Shown here: piece after piece, positions 11,601-23,686 of the stretch | How positions within the stretch are numbered: the stretch's first letter is position 1 | How the letters are laid out: each line of letters begins with the position of its first letter | Assembly (NCBI GenBank): GCA_944739405.2 | Contig: OX123197.2 | Coordinates: forward strand, 58,070,047 to 58,134,046 | Length of the DNA stretch: 64,000 nt | Direction: 5' to 3' | Origin: Euclidia mi | Lineage: Eukaryota > Arthropoda > Insecta > Lepidoptera > Erebidae | Translations under genes and position numbers: made by a program | The notes under the pieces: generated by a model | What the model saw: the letters and a program-made list of their open reading frames with translations, nothing else | Told to the model about the DNA's origin: nothing | Database searches by the model: none

Positions 11601-12240
11601 GACCCAGAGATCCTCAATATTACTTTCAAAGCATTTAATGCGCTTGGATGGAATCGTTTTCTTAACTGCAATCAAAACACCGCCACCCTCTTTGCCACAC
11701 TGACTCGAACTTTCTCTGTCTCTCCTGTAGACTATGTATCTATTGTCAATTAACTCCCCGTCCAAAACAAAACTATTCAACCATGTTTCACAAAAAACTA
11801 TTACATCGTAATCGTTACAGCAGATATTTCGATATACATGCTGGGTTTTTGTTCTTAAGCCTCGACAGTTTTGGTAATATATTTGTAGCTGGTTGAATTT
11901 TAATATAATTTTACAGTTGCATGCATTATAAAAATAATAATAAAAAAAAAACATATGAAATTCACATTACTTGAGCTTGTTGAGGGAGTCGTGGTTCCTT
12001 ACGTAAATATACTCAGCTTCCTCATTATTTTTCATAAAGATTCGGCCTCCTCTTACCCATACATACTAATATATATACCGTTATCGTCATGCTCACTAAA
12101 ATGTCATTTCTTGTGGTGGCGTCGTGTGTCGGGTCATCCCTGTCCCTCTAATATGGCGAGAGGGATGATGGCTGGCACATGCGTCATACTCGTGAACGGG
12201 TGCTACTTGCCATGACTGGTCGATGACGGTCTTGCGGGCT
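8698..12240 (-). mobile_element. LINE-A, APE-type non-LTR retrotransposon (Jockey/CR1 group), near full length
   Basis: A minus-strand element. The 3' end is a short AAATAAAT-type tail (8698-8735) lying against the Dpr exon, and the 5' non-coding part extends to somewhere between 11955 and 12270. The single large ORF (11954-9015) holds endonuclease and reverse transcriptase. No ORF1 with a zinc knuckle was seen in the remaining 5' sequence. I could not find the 5' target duplication that would define the exact insertion site. Confidence 0.8.
9015..11954 (-). pseudogene. LINE-A ORF2: APE endonuclease and reverse transcriptase with one in-frame stop
   Basis: Read from 11954 leftwards. The endonuclease begins QIYYQNCRGLRTK, with an IVFCETWL motif and the CLIGDFNLSQIDW catalytic block. 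The reverse transcriptase has GPDGIPPVFI, NYRPISILSTFAKVFE, YTDFSKAFDKI, SSGVPQGSHLGP and the catalytic FMFADDLKI box. A C-terminal domain of about 200 residues follows. A single TAA at 10176-10178 lies in frame just after the STSTNLVL segment and before the first RT aspartate block. The frame is otherwise open on both sides for about 980 codons, the usual length for this type of ORF2. The protein would nick target DNA and prime reverse transcription. One nonsense change suggests a fairly young but inactive copy. Confidence 0.88.
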
Positions 12241-12279
12241 GGTATTAGATTTTAATATTTAACTGCATCATTTCCATCA

Positions 12280-12708
12280 TGGGTCTGATCACTTTCGCGG
12301 ATTGCCTGCATTGTTAGGTATATATAACGTAAGTGGATGCTCCTGTTTCACCATGTCTATTCTGAGGAGACTAACCAAATGAACATCAAAAGTATTATGC
12401 TTGAGTATTATTATGTACAGTAAATATATACAAGTGATATAGAAGGTGTAACAGTTGCAGCACCTTACAAAATGTAAATTATGTGTATTATGCAAAACCT
12501 GGCGAAGAAAAAGAGTGACCGTGAGTTTTATTGCCCGTTCTTTCTCATGGTTCTACCTATTGCTTTGCGAACGTGGCAGTAAATGTAAATGTAGAGTCTT
12601 TAAGTAATTATTTTATAAATTTTTTATTTTGACGTTCATAAGCGTCACATTGTGACCCAAATGAATAAACGATTTTGAATTTGAATTTGAATTTGAATAT
12701 AATAATAT
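12280..12708 (+). repeat. 3' end fragment of a CR1-like LINE (same family as LINE-C)
   Basis: The sequence matches the reverse complement of the LINE-C 3' untranslated region (about 16972-17360), including the words AAGTGGATGCTCCTGTTTCACC and CGTTCATAAGCGTCAC. It ends in a tandem TTTGAA tail at about 12674-12700. No coding sequence is left. It is a 5'-truncated insertion in the opposite orientation to LINE-C. Confidence 0.75.
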
Positions 12709-12709
12709 A

Positions 12710-13229
12710 TCTGCTTCCTCACGAATACACATTTACAGTAGTTGAAGTAGAATTAATGATCCGATCTACATAATAAAAATACACAACAATACAGTTTAAG
12801 CTCCAGACCGAAGGATCGATTGGAATCCAATAACTCAGTAATTGTATAAAGCCGTTGAAACGTTAACTGTTAATACGTTTAAATGCATTATCGGAAAGTT
12901 CTTTACAAGATTTATATCCGTTTTGGACAATGCATTGACTTACTGATTTTATAATAATGCTCAAAACTATTCAAACCCGCAAATTGATAATTATCGTCTA
13001 CCTTGTGCTCGTCAGAAGGATATTTGACAGTCGTTATAGGGAGTCAATACCTCTGAATAAACATACACTAATCTGAACCATGGAATATCGCTGTCCCTTT
13101 GAGTTGCGGTAGTCAGACAGGTAGTCGGTCTGTGAAAAACTAACACTCAGAAAATCCGGTTAAACAAGTAAGCGGACCCTCCGGATGACCTAATTATAAA
13201 AGTATCAACAAAAAATATGCTGATAGCAT
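12710..13229. other. No recognisable gene; repeat debris
   Basis: AT-rich. About 13085-13190 resembles the RTE/SINE 3' fragment seen at 6935-7082. Confidence 0.35.
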
Positions 13230-14290
13230 CACATTTTTGATAATGAAACAACAAATTCTAATATAATCTTAAAATACGATTTGGTTTACTAATGTTTGCC
13301 ATAATTTAAAATGCCATATTTTCATATGCCTTACTGGTATTTGCCATAATTTCATTAGAAATAACGCTTCAGTTGTCATAATCGTGAATTGACATAAAAT
13401 GACTTTCACTAATTTCATTGGTCATAATCGATCAAGTGTCATAATAATTTAAATTCATAAATGTATTTGCTATAATTTCCGTTTTAAATAATCTAAGAAG
13501 AAAATAGAGAATAAACTGAAGTTGAACAACTTCAGTTTATTAAACTAGTGTGAAGAATGTGTACTAAGTTGACGGAGCCCTGCTTCGCAGGGCTCCTATT
13601 TTTGGCTTAAGGGTTAAAAGAGAACCCTAACCTAACCTATCCGAGTCGGATTGCACTGACTCGGGGTGTAAACGATAATTAATTCAACTTCAGTTTATTA
13701 AACAAGTGTGAAGAATGTGGACTAGGTTGACGGAGCCCTGCTTCGCAGGGCTCCTATTTTTGGTTTAAGAGTCAAAAGAGAACCCTAACCTAACCTAACC
13801 TATCCGAGTCGGATTGCACTGAGTCGGGGTGTTAACGATAATGAATTCAACTTCAGTTTATTAAACTTGTGTGAAGAATGTGGACTAAGTTGACGGAGCC
13901 CTGCTTCGCTGGGCTGCTATTTTTGGGTTAAGGGTCAAAAGAGAACCCTAACCTATCCGAGTCGGATTGCACTGAGTCGGGGTGTAAACGATAATTAATT
14001 TCGACCTAACAATATTATGTATTATTTTCATAATAATACCAAATTTTGATTATGTCAAGAGTTGATTATGAGATGTGTTACTTATGGAAACTAATTATTA
14101 TGATATATGTTGTTATAGAAAGTCATTTTATGGCAAATAAATGTTATCACTGTTGAGTTGTTAAGGCAAACGTTATTAGTATAAATGATAATAGTGCAAG
14201 TAAATATTATGATCGGGGATGATTATGGCAAACAATATTAGTGCAAATGAATTTATGGAAAACGAGAGAATACCATACGATTTATCAGGT
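13230..14290. repeat. Composite repeat with ATTATGGCAAA-rich arms around a tandem array
   Basis: The left arm (about 13230-13490) is rich in TTTGCCATAAT-like words. The right arm (about 14020-14280) carries the complementary ATTATGGCAAA-like words, so the two form a loose inverted arrangement around the array at 13528-14003. Similar ATTATGGC words recur at 60040-60160. It is perhaps a nonautonomous DNA element; no ends or target duplication could be fixed. Confidence 0.4.
13528..14003 (+). repeat. Tandem array, three units of 156-163 bp, each with two hairpins
   Basis: Units start at 13528, 13685 and 13848, each beginning CAACTTCAGTTTATTAAAC. Every unit contains a strong stem-loop based on GGAGCCCTG/CAGGGCTCC followed by TATTTTTGG (decayed in unit 3). 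A second stem lies between CCGAGTC and GACTCGG. Between them is an ACCCTAACCTAACC run, with three CCTAA repeats in unit 2, matching the insect telomere motif TTAGG on the other strand. A 30 bp palindrome (13511-13540) marks the left edge. Confidence 0.8.
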
Positions 14291-14540
14291 TTTATATCAA
14301 AAAGAAATAAAAGGAAATGGAACCTTTTGTAACGCAACGTGAAGACACTGATTAATTGCAAAAAGCTGTCCTAAGTATTTTCCTTATAATTTTAGATCAT
14401 AAAATAAATTTAAATCCTCCTTTGGTGGAGACAGATAATGTTGCTACAGTCCGTGTTTTTGTTACGCCCATTTTTGGCAATTCTAAGCTTAATGAAATCT
14501 TGCGTTGAATAACATTGGTAAAGTAAATATTATTGTGACG

Positions 14541-14668
14541 ATATACGCAAAATGGCTGGCAGAGGCTGGACACGATAAGCCAAAAATCGGGCTCAGTGGC
14601 ATGCCATTGGATACGCCTATATCCAGCATTGGACTATCATAGCAGGCTGATGATGATGATGATGAAAT
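14541..14668 (+). repeat. RTE-type LINE 3' end with GAT microsatellite tail
   Basis: The plus strand encodes a degraded C-terminal RTE-like peptide (WLAEAGHDKP-like) and then a GGACTATCATAGCAGGCTGATGATGATG tail typical of lepidopteran RTE copies. Confidence 0.55.
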
Positions 14669-14689
14669 ATTGATTAATATTTTTTTTTT

Positions 14690-14941
14690 ATAGACTCACG
14701 CCTGTATCCCCGAAGGGGTAGGCAGAGGTGTAATATTACACCCACTTTTCGCCATGAATTTTTAGGTTCCACGTAATAGGGGGCGAGCCTATTGCCGTAC
14801 CGGGCACATTACCAGACTCCGTGCTGCTACTGAGAATTTCCCAACGGAAAAACCCAATAACACTTTGCCCAACCCGGGAATCGAACGCGAGACCTCCCAA
14901 TCCCACGCGCACATTTATGCCGCAAGACCAACGAGGCAGAT
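14690..14941 (-). mobile_element. tRNA-derived SINE
   Basis: The minus strand begins with a tRNA-like head. Its B box (GCGTTCGATTCC) lies at about 14876-14890 and an A-box-like TTGGTCTTGCGG near 14925. A conserved body follows (CTCAGTAGCAGCACGGAGTC, then GGCAATAGGCTCGCCC), ending in CCCTTCGGGGATACAGGCGT. Related copies in the window: 16740, 32421, 38699, 41360, 54882/56242 and 58288. Confidence 0.75.
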
Positions 14942-15019
14942 TGATTTATAGTTGGTAAGAAAACCGTTTCATAAATAAGTATGATAACATGACAGCAATA
15001 AATAACTTGACTATACATT

Positions 15020-16739
15020 TTAATGTATCGGTATTGTGCGCGTGAATTAAACGCCGTGATTGCAATTGGAGAGTTCGGTATGATTTACTAAGAACAGAAT
15101 TAGAATTTATTCGAGAATTAATTTTATAAGATTTTGTTGACCACGACGACCGACGAGCTCATGATAAAAAAATCTGTGTTGTAGTTTTGATGATTGAAAA
15201 GTTTTTCAGAGCCTACCTTGTATGCAGCAAACAGTCAGTATTACAATTTTAAAAATAATCATAATAAATGTGTTAATAGGATTTCGTATATTTACTATTT
15301 ACACAGTAATTGAGAAGATCTTTCAGCTGATGACAATTTTTTTACTTATCATCTGATCGTGCCTACCATAAAAAGTCGTTACTGATTAGAACAAGGCCAT
15401 AATTTCAGCTAAGTGGAATAAAAGAAATTGCGTCATATTATTTAACTTGTAAGATTTGATAACATACCCTCAGACACCGAGACAGATGCAACTAATTAAA
15501 AGCATGTGAGATGTTAGACTGATACAAAGTTGTTTCGTGATATTGCTGGTAACGATAATTAATTTTTCACCTTGGCTCCTCGAAATAAACTGAAATTAAA
15601 CTTGTGCTTAAGCAATTTTAATATGAAACCTACACGTGTCAAATAATAAATTTTCTACGTAAAAGCAAACTATGTAGCTGTAAAATGAGAAGATAAATAT
15701 AGAATATCATTATTTATGCTAAAAATTCAATAAATCTGGTTGATTTTTGAAAACAAACTTACTGGATTTGACCTTTTACTGAAATTGAATTTGGTTCGTT
15801 TTTAAAAGAGATTTCTGTCTTCTAATGCAGGATTAAAAATTATTCAAAATAGTAAGTAAGTACCCAACTGCATCAAAAAACTATTGCTATCAGATCGAAG
15901 ATACGCCGTAAAATAATTTACTCAGTTTTGGGTCTACACAAAACCATCATACAATATTATTTAGCCGGTCCTAGTCGCGATAATTTATTTATTTCAAGGC
16001 ATAAATACCTCTGTTATTCTCCTACGTTTCTACCGGCTTGCAACGGTTGTGGTCGCGGAGGGAAACCCTAAAAAATCGATTACACAAAACCAATTCAGGC
16101 AAGTTTTGAGAACTTAAAACAACTTTGAGTAAAGATTATACTACCTAATGTAAGCTATTATGTATTCAAAGAACGCAAATTGGATTTAAATATTGGCAAT
16201 ATGAGTATTGTGAAACCAGGTGTGGGATTAAAAATGGATGTAATAATGGTTTTTGTTAATAACGGTGTAATATATTACGATTTGCGAGACTGCCTATCAG
16301 CTTATACGGGAAGGTTACAATCGAATTTATTTTACCTAAAGATAAAAGCTATAATATAAAGTATATTAAAATATAACAGTACCTAAACTTTATTTTACGC
16401 GCCTAATTTCGCAAAATATACATTAATTTTCTACGATATTAGATTGAATTGTGTTTGACTACGAATTTTGGCCTAAGGCAGGTTATATTTCATCGAATTT
16501 TATGTTTACACGTCTAGTATTTGGAAACTAGAAGCTAATTAACCCTCACAGCATGAAAATAAATAAGTCAATTTAGTGCTTTGAGAAGCAATATTTTAGC
16601 TTATACATTGCTTTGAATTTATGTCTTAAATTGCAATAAATTTATATTGCCACTTTGATAAAGAATTAATTCGATACCTCGAAAATGATAAATTACTTCG
16701 AACGAAAATAAGAGTAAGATGGATATTCCAATAAATTTA
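15020..16739. other. No recognisable gene
   Basis: AT-rich, no long ORF, no family words recognised. Probably intron of the Dpr-type gene. Confidence 0.4.
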
Positions 16740-16962
16740 AATTTAATGGGGTGCATAGGGTTCCCACCAACAACTTAGGGTCCCAAGCCAACCTCGCCTG
16801 CAAGTGGTGGACCTGCCGATCAACGGACGAGGCTCTGGCAAACAAAATGTCCCAATAAGCGGCAATAGGCTCGCCACCTATTACGTGGGATCAAAACACT
16901 GACGAAAAGTGGGCGTTTAATATGCCTCTGCCTACCCCTTCGGGGAAACAGGCGTGAGTCTA
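16740..16962 (+). mobile_element. SINE copy, plus strand, 5' part divergent
   Basis: Shares the SINE body and 3' end of the 14690 copy (AATAGGCTCGCCACCTATTACGTGGGA, then CCCCTTCGGGGAAACAGGCGTGAGTC). Its 5' part differs from the tRNA-like head of the other copies. It abuts the LINE-C tail at 16972. Confidence 0.6.
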
Positions 16963-16971
16963 TGTATGTAA

Positions 16972-18617
16972 CTCAAACTCAACTCAAACTCAAAATCATT
17001 TATTCATTTAGGCCACAAAGTGACGCTTATGAACGTCAAAAGTAAAAGTTAATTACTAGATGATTCTACATTTACATTTACTGCCACGTTCGCAATGCAA
17101 TAGGTAGAACCACGAGAAAGAACGGGCAATAAAACTCGTGGCCACTCTTTTTAACTGCCAGTATAATGGTTTTACATGTTATATTTGTAAGGAGCTGCAA
17201 CTGTTTCACATTGTGAGTTATCTACTATTGCAAAAGTTAATAGTTATTGATATCATACTCAAGCAATAAATTATGTTCATTTATTAAGCCGAATATAATA
17301 AATATAATAAAGTGAATATGGTGAAACAGGAGCATCCACTTACGTCTTTTGATGTAAGCAACTCGCGAACATGACTGTTCTGATCTATGGTGGAACAGTA
17401 TGTTCCGAAAAGTAATGCAGCAATTTACAATCTATTAGTTAGCAGTTCATGACCACGAGTTACCCTCACCTTACAAATCCAATAAATTATAATAAAAAGA
17501 GTAGAACAAGAATGCAAATGTAGCATAAAAAGAGAATACGGTAATTAACTACACTATAAAACTGCCTATTGACCTAATAATAAAAATAAATTGACCTAAT
17601 AAAAGAATATTTATTTCCAAGCGTACTTGTCGTCAAAATGCTCATTTAAACTATAATATGCCTTTAGTAAAAGATTATTTTTAACAATTGTCTGAAACAA
17701 CCTTAAAGGCAAGTCTAAAATATTACTAGGTATTTTATTATAGATTCTTATACTAAGCCCAATAAAAGAGCTATGCGTTTTGTGTAAACGGAAATATGGT
17801 ACACATAATTTGTGCCTGTTCCTAGTATTAATATTGTGTATGTCACTATTCATTTTGCAAGAATTTATATGTAGTCGTACATGCATAACACTGGCATAAA
17901 TATATTGTGATGCTACAGTAAGAATACCAATAATTTTAAATTTTTCTTTAAGTGAGACTCTTGTCTTTAACTGGTAAATGGCCCTAACTGCTCGTTTTTG
18001 TAATATAAAAATATTTTCGATGTCAGCGGCCCTACCCCATAATAATATGCCATATGACATAACACTATGAAAATAGCTAAAATAAACCAATCTAGCCGTA
18101 TCGACATCAGTCAACCTACGAACCTTCTTAATGGCATAAGCAGCTGAGCTAGGTTTTCCTGAGAGATATGTAACGTGCGCACCCCACTGTAATTTCGAAT
18201 CAAGTGTTATTCCTTGAAATAATGTAGATTCAGATGTTTCGAGAACATCGTCATTTAGAGCTATACTAGGACCAAGGTTTCTGACATTAGGCACAGCAAA
18301 CTTAATACATTTTGTTTTTTTGGCGTTCAGTACCAGATTGTTTACATTAAACCATTTAGTTACTTGAATGAGCGCACTGTTTATTTCGTTAAAATGTTCC
18401 TTATTTCTATCTACTTTGAATATCAAAGAAGTATCGTCAGCAAACAGTACAACGTCACAAATGTTTTTCAAGTAAAAAGGTAAATCGTTTATGTAAACAA
18501 GAAACAGGAAAGGCCCTAGGATGCTGCCTTGCGGCACTCCCAAATCAACAGGTAAGCCAATGGATTTTGAGCCGTTTATTTCAACACATTGGATTCTGTC
18601 ACTTAAGTATGACTTAA
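16972..18617 (-). mobile_element. LINE-C (CR1-like), 3' segment
   Basis: This is the 3' third of a minus-strand CR1-like LINE. Its tail (tandem TTTGAG/GAGTTT-like repeats, 16971-16995) is at the left and the 3' untranslated region at 16996-17610. The RT continues to 18617, where LINE-B interrupts it. The other segments are 22307-23686 and 27651-about 29760. The RT reads continuously across both interruptions once the inserts are set aside. Confidence 0.85.
17611..18608 (-). pseudogene. LINE-C ORF2, reverse transcriptase C-terminal half
   Basis: The minus strand opens with YLSDRIQCVEING, then LGVPQGSILGPFLFLVYIND, and the catalytic VVLFADDTSLIF box at about 18420-18455. A thumb region and a C-terminal segment with WGRAADIENIFILQKRAVRAI (typical of CR1/Jockey RTs) follow, then a stop after DDKYAWK. 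The frame is intact over this half. It was cut from its N-terminal half by LINE-B at the VIKS/YLSD junction. Confidence 0.88.
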
Positions 18618-21600
18618 GTATGAGCTTTTATTTCGAGAAGCGCGGGAGAAAGCAAAACAGAACAATTGGCGTTTTGTTTGGGTCAAACATGGATCCATAC
18701 TCATCAGAGCCAACGACGTCACCTGTTACTGCCATTCGTTCGGAGCAGGATTTGTCCAAAATTAAAAATAAGTAGACCATTATTTAATATAATATTTCGT
18801 TCCAATGTTATTTCTACACTGAGTTTTGTATTACGGCTACGTGATGACATTATGATAATTATTGTTTTTGCTTGGTGTAGTCTCTGTGTTACAGACTACT
18901 CTGTGTGTTTACCTGTATTCCATTATTTCCATTTAGCGAGCCATAGTATTTTAATTTCCACCTTCGTGTTACAATTATTGTTTTTTATACTTAAACTGCT
19001 TACGTTGAATATGAAAATTAATTTAATAATTAATAAAATAAATTCTTACTGTTTGTGTAAAAGTGTCGGTAATGATAACAGTGTAGTTTTGCGCGTTTCT
19101 TCTCACTTTAATGTTGGTCGTTATATCTGCGTAGTAATATTGCAAACAGTTTTGTGCTGTTCTAATGTCGAGTAAAATTGCAATTTATTACCAAAACTGC
19201 CGGGGACTTAGAACAAAACTCAACACGTTATTTATGAACATCTTAGCCGAAAGTTATGATGTAATTGTACTGTCGGAAACGTGGTTAATACCTGAAATTT
19301 CGGATAGTGAAATTATAGACTGTAGATATGTGGTGTATCGCTGTGATTGAGACAGGGCTGCGACCGGTAAATGTGACGGTGGAGGAGTGATGGTGGCTGT
19401 ACGCAAAGGTATTGTAATCGAACGTTGTTTCCTTAACTATAGCCTAGATGTATTTTTAACTGACGTCACTTCATTGCCTTGTATCGACTATGTTTTTTTG
19501 AAATTAAATGTAATGGGCAAGCCCATTTATTTATGTGGTACACATATACCACCCAATCAGAACTGTGAGTCATATTTAACTTTTTTAAGTGCTCTTGAGC
19601 TTGAGTTATGTTGTATAGACTGTCCAGATATTTTTTACATTGTTGGTGATTTTAATCTACCCCTTATAAATTGGCAGACGTCTTCTATGTCTGCTTCTAA
19701 CCCTAATATTGATAGCATACTGATTAACTGGTTTCATTCCTTTTTTAAATCTACTCGAAGTATGCAATGTAATACACTACATAATAATATGAATCGTGTT
19801 TTAGATTTATTTATTACTAACGATAAAAACTGTGTTCTCCAAATACCCCCCAACACTTTGGTTCCTATAGACTTGCTCCACCCGCCTTTTTACGTTTTTA
19901 TTTCGATTACTGTTCCAACTAAGCCTTTAAAATCCACTTCGGCACCTAAATATTGCTTTTTAGAAGGAAACTACACACTTATTAATGAATATATTCATAA
20001 CATTGACTGGTATAACATATTACATGACCTGCCCGTACAACTTGCAGTGAATTTATTTTACGAAAAGATTTATGAGATAATTAAAAAGTGTATACCGTTA
20101 CGTCAAATGAAATCTAATGATTTCCCTATCTGGTTCACTCCTCCCCTTATACATGTTTTTAAAGACAAGGAAAGAGCATGGACTAAGTGGAAGAAATATA
20201 ATTCTAAAACGTACTATGAGGAATTTTCTATGTTTCGTGCTAGGTTTAAGTCACTTAGTAAACAATGTTTCGATAGTTACATCGAATCTGTAGAAGATGG
20301 CATAAAGAGTGACGTTAAAAAATTTTGGTCATTTACAAAAAACTTAAATAAAAAATCTGGCATTCCATCTTCTATGTCATATAATAATGAAGAATCTGAC
20401 CAACCGGAACAAATAATAGATTTCTTTTCTCGTTTTTTTGGATCAGTATATGAACCATGTGGATCTGATGTGGATCCTGAGTCTTCTTCTTTCAACGATA
20501 GTTGTAATTTTATTTTGTCAGATTTCAATATATCCAAAGATGTTATTATTAAAGAACTCAAAATTTTAGACATAACTAAGGGTCCTGGGCCTGATGGCCT
20601 CCCACCATTTTTTCTCAAATGTACTTCTGATACAATTGCAACTCCGCTATATATCTTATACAATAATAGTTTGCGCGAGGGTATAGTGCCCGAAATTTGG
20701 AAGTTGGCAAATGTTACGCCTGTATATAAAAATGGCAATAAAAATGACGTCTCCAATTACCGTCCAATCTCACTCCTGTCCACCCTATCGAAAGTTCTTG
20801 AACGATTAGTACATAACTACATTTATCCCTACTTTCACAACGTAATAATTGAAGAACAGCACGGATTTGTAAAGAAGCGTTCAACAATGTCTAACCTAGT
20901 ATTATATGTAAATTTTTTATTTGAGAAAATGGACAATCGGGTACAGGTAGACTCGATTTATACCGATTTTTCCAAGGCTTTCGATAGGGTGGATCATGAC
21001 ATACTTTTGCGTAAGCTTGCGTTTAATAGTATCCGTGGCAACTTACTACGATGGTTCACATCCTATATAAAAAACCGATCTCAGCGAGTTATACTTAATG
21101 GTTTTACATCTGACAATACCATAAACGTAACGTCTGGAGTGGCTCAGGGCTCGATCCTAGGACCCTTACTTTTTGTCCTATTTATAAATGATATAAAACA
21201 GTGTTTCAAACACTCACATTTTCTTTTATATGCCGATGACCTTAAGGTCTATCGTGAAATCACTTGTTTAAGTGATTGTAGTAAGCTGCAGGATGATTTA
21301 AATCGTTTGTCTTCTTACTGTGTAGCTAATAAACTTAAATTAAGTACCCAAAAATGTAAAGTTATAACCTTTACTAAAAAAATTAATACTTTCAAACATG
21401 CCTATGTTTTACAAGACAGCGAACTGGAAAAAGTTTCTGTTATAAAAGACCTGGGCGTATACTTGGACAGCAAGCTCCATTTTGACATTCATATTAATCA
21501 TATTGTTAATAAAGCCTATCAGCTTTACGGATTTGTGATGCGGACTTGTAAACCTTTTAAGCGTCATTCTTCATACCTTCTATTGTACAAGTCGTTAGTT

Positions 21601-22306
21601 CGATCACAGCTGGAGTATGCCACATATATTTGGCATCCTTATTATTTTAAATACGTTGAACAGATTGAGTCAGTGCAACGTAAGTTTTTACGATCCATGA
21701 ATTGCCGGTGTTACCACTCTAAGTCCTCATATGACCATCTTTTGCAAAAATTCTCCTTGCCAACATTAAAGCAGAGAAGAGCGCTGTTGGATATGATGCT
21801 TTTATATAATATCGTCCATATGGTCCATAATAAGTTTAATTGTAATGCACTTGTTAATCAAATATATATTCGTATACCCTATCGTTCGACTTTAGTAAGA
21901 AGCACTCGTAAGCACTGTTTGTTTGCTCCAAAGAATTGTAAAACAAATGCAGGTGAGCGATGCCCCTTACGTAGAATAATGCACTCATACAATATTTCTG
22001 CTCAAAATAATGAATTAGATATATTCGCATGCTCTCCTATAAGGTTCAAAAATCAAATCACTAAATTGCTCTTGTCTCCTTAGTCCTGATAATGATAATT
22101 ATAATGTCTGTGTAGATATACAATATACTGTATTAAAATATATCTATTGTAAAATTTTGTAATAAGTAGGTAATTTAATTTATATTATTTTGCGGACAAC
22201 GAAGCTGGTTGCACTGTAAGAAAAGCCTTATATTTAAGTTAACTTGTAAGCTATCAGTGTAATTGTTTGTAGTCCCAAATAAATTAAAAAAAAAAAAAAA
22301 AAAAAA
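18618..22306 (+). mobile_element. LINE-B, full-length-looking APE-type LINE inserted in LINE-C
   Basis: A 3.69 kb plus-strand insertion flanked by the 8 bp target duplication TGACTTAA (18610-18617 and 22307-22314) and ending in a 22-base poly(A) (22285-22306). The 5' leader (18618-19164) has a short ORF from 18689 (about 29 codons, MDPYSSEPTTSP...) that may be an ORF1 stub. One long ORF2 follows. It is related to LINE-A (both start with YYQNCRGLRTK) but is a different subfamily. Confidence 0.88.
19165..22083 (+). pseudogene. LINE-B ORF2: APE endonuclease and reverse transcriptase with one in-frame stop
   Basis: ORF2 starts MSSKIAIYYQNCRGLRTK with the endonuclease motifs IVLSETWL, CGTHIPPN and FYIVGDFNLPLINW. 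RT motifs are GPGPDGLPPFFLK, NYRPISLLSTLSKVLE, YTDFSKAFDRVDHDIL, TSGVAQGSILGPLLF and LLYADDLKVYR (catalytic ADD near 21233), with a C-terminal domain ending at 22083. A single in-frame TGA at 19348-19350 follows the VYRCD residues and the frame is open again at once. Total length is about 972 codons, complete for the family. It is inactive as written unless the stop is an error or is read through. Confidence 0.9.
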
Positions 22307-23686
22307 TGACTTAATGACTTCCAATGCTTTAGTCTGTACGCCGTAATGTCTAAGTTTGCATAAGAGCGTTTCATGGCAGACACAATCGAATGCTTTCAAA
22401 AGGTCGCAAAACACACCAATAGCATTTTGGGCACTCTCCCATGCACTGAATATGTGTTTAAGTAACGCTACTCCTACATCTGTTTCGAGTGACCCTTGGT
22501 AAATCCGTATTGCTCACTATGAAGGAGGCTGTTTAGATTAAAATGTCTAAGTAATTGCTTGAGTATGATCTTTTCAAAAATCTTACTAAAGGCAGGTAGT
22601 ATCGATATTGGCCTATAATTACTAGGATCAGTCTTACTGCCGGATTTGAAAAGAGGTATTATCCTACTGTGTTTCATAAGATCGGGAAAAACACCTGATT
22701 CAATACACTTATTAAATAAGTTGCTTGAATAAGGAGCTACTACATCAATTATACTTTTTAAAACCTAAAAAAATGAAATGCCCCAGAGATCACCTGTATT
22801 CTTAGACTCTAGAGATTGAAAAGTACTTATAATGTCGGTAGAATTAATACAATCGAACTTAAATAATACATCACATTTTCCTACACTAGATTCTAATAGG
22901 TTTTCTGTGACTATAGCTGATGATTTTAATTTTCTAGTAGTAGTAATCGGTATGCTAGCAAAGAATTTATTAAATGTGTGTGCGACTTCTTTGTCATTAT
23001 GAATAAATTTGTCAGTATCAAATAAACTAAAACTATTACCTCTAAGTGTTGTCTTACCTGTTGCTTCATTAATAGCTCGCCAGGTTGCCTTAATTTTATT
23101 CGAGGATTGTTCAATTTTGTTCCTAACGAATAATGCCTTAGATGTATTGCACACTCTTTTAAATATCTTGGAATAATTCCTAACATACTCAGTGAAGTTC
23201 GAATCAGAATTGTATCTCTTCATACCGTACAACTCGTACATCTTTGCTCTGCTTTTGTAAATACCTGCAGTAGCCCACTCACTAAAAGCTCGAGATTCCT
23301 TAACTACTTTCTCCTTAGTCCTAAAAGTATTCTGAAATTCCTTGTTAACTACATTAAATAAATTATTGAAATTTTCATTTGGCGAATCAATCTTCATTAA
23401 ATCAGGACTCGTAGCATTCATTCCAATCAAAATTTTATACCGGAATTCATTAAACTTATGCCTAGGTAATGGCCTAACTAACACTTTCTGTATAATGCTA
23501 TCACTATAATACGGAAACCTTGCTAATTGACCACAGTGATCCGAAGTTAATTCAGAACTAACTAATTTATTCAAAACTGTACAATTACTAAATATATTGT
23601 CAAGACAGGTGGATGAAGTTGCTGTAATCCTAGTTGGTTCAAGGAACAAATTTTTTAAATTAAATGATTTAAATAGATTTAAAAAT
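22307..23686 (-). pseudogene. LINE-C ORF2 middle segment (endonuclease end to RT N-terminal half)
   Basis: Between LINE-B (left) and the Penelope-like element (right). Read from the right, the segment has FLEPTRITATSSTCLDNIFSN (end of the APE endonuclease), a linker of about 250 residues, LFKSGSKTDPSNYRPISILPAFSKIFEK, EQYGFTKG and FCDLLKAFDCVCHETLL up to HYGVQTKALEVIKS. Lesions seen are an in-frame TAG near 22765 and a one-base frameshift near 22490. It joins the 17611-18608 half in sequence. Confidence 0.85.

Noticed and set aside
12289..12495. Minus-strand ORF of 68 aa
   Set aside because: It lies in the 3' untranslated region of a CR1-like LINE fragment on the other strand.
13793..13802. 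CCTAA run as an interstitial telomere
   Set aside because: Only three repeats, inside a tandem unit that recurs with shorter runs; too short to call a telomere relic.
13500..14003. Tandem array as a CRISPR or bacterial terminator cluster
   Set aside because: Units are contiguous with no unique spacers and the context is eukaryotic repeat DNA.
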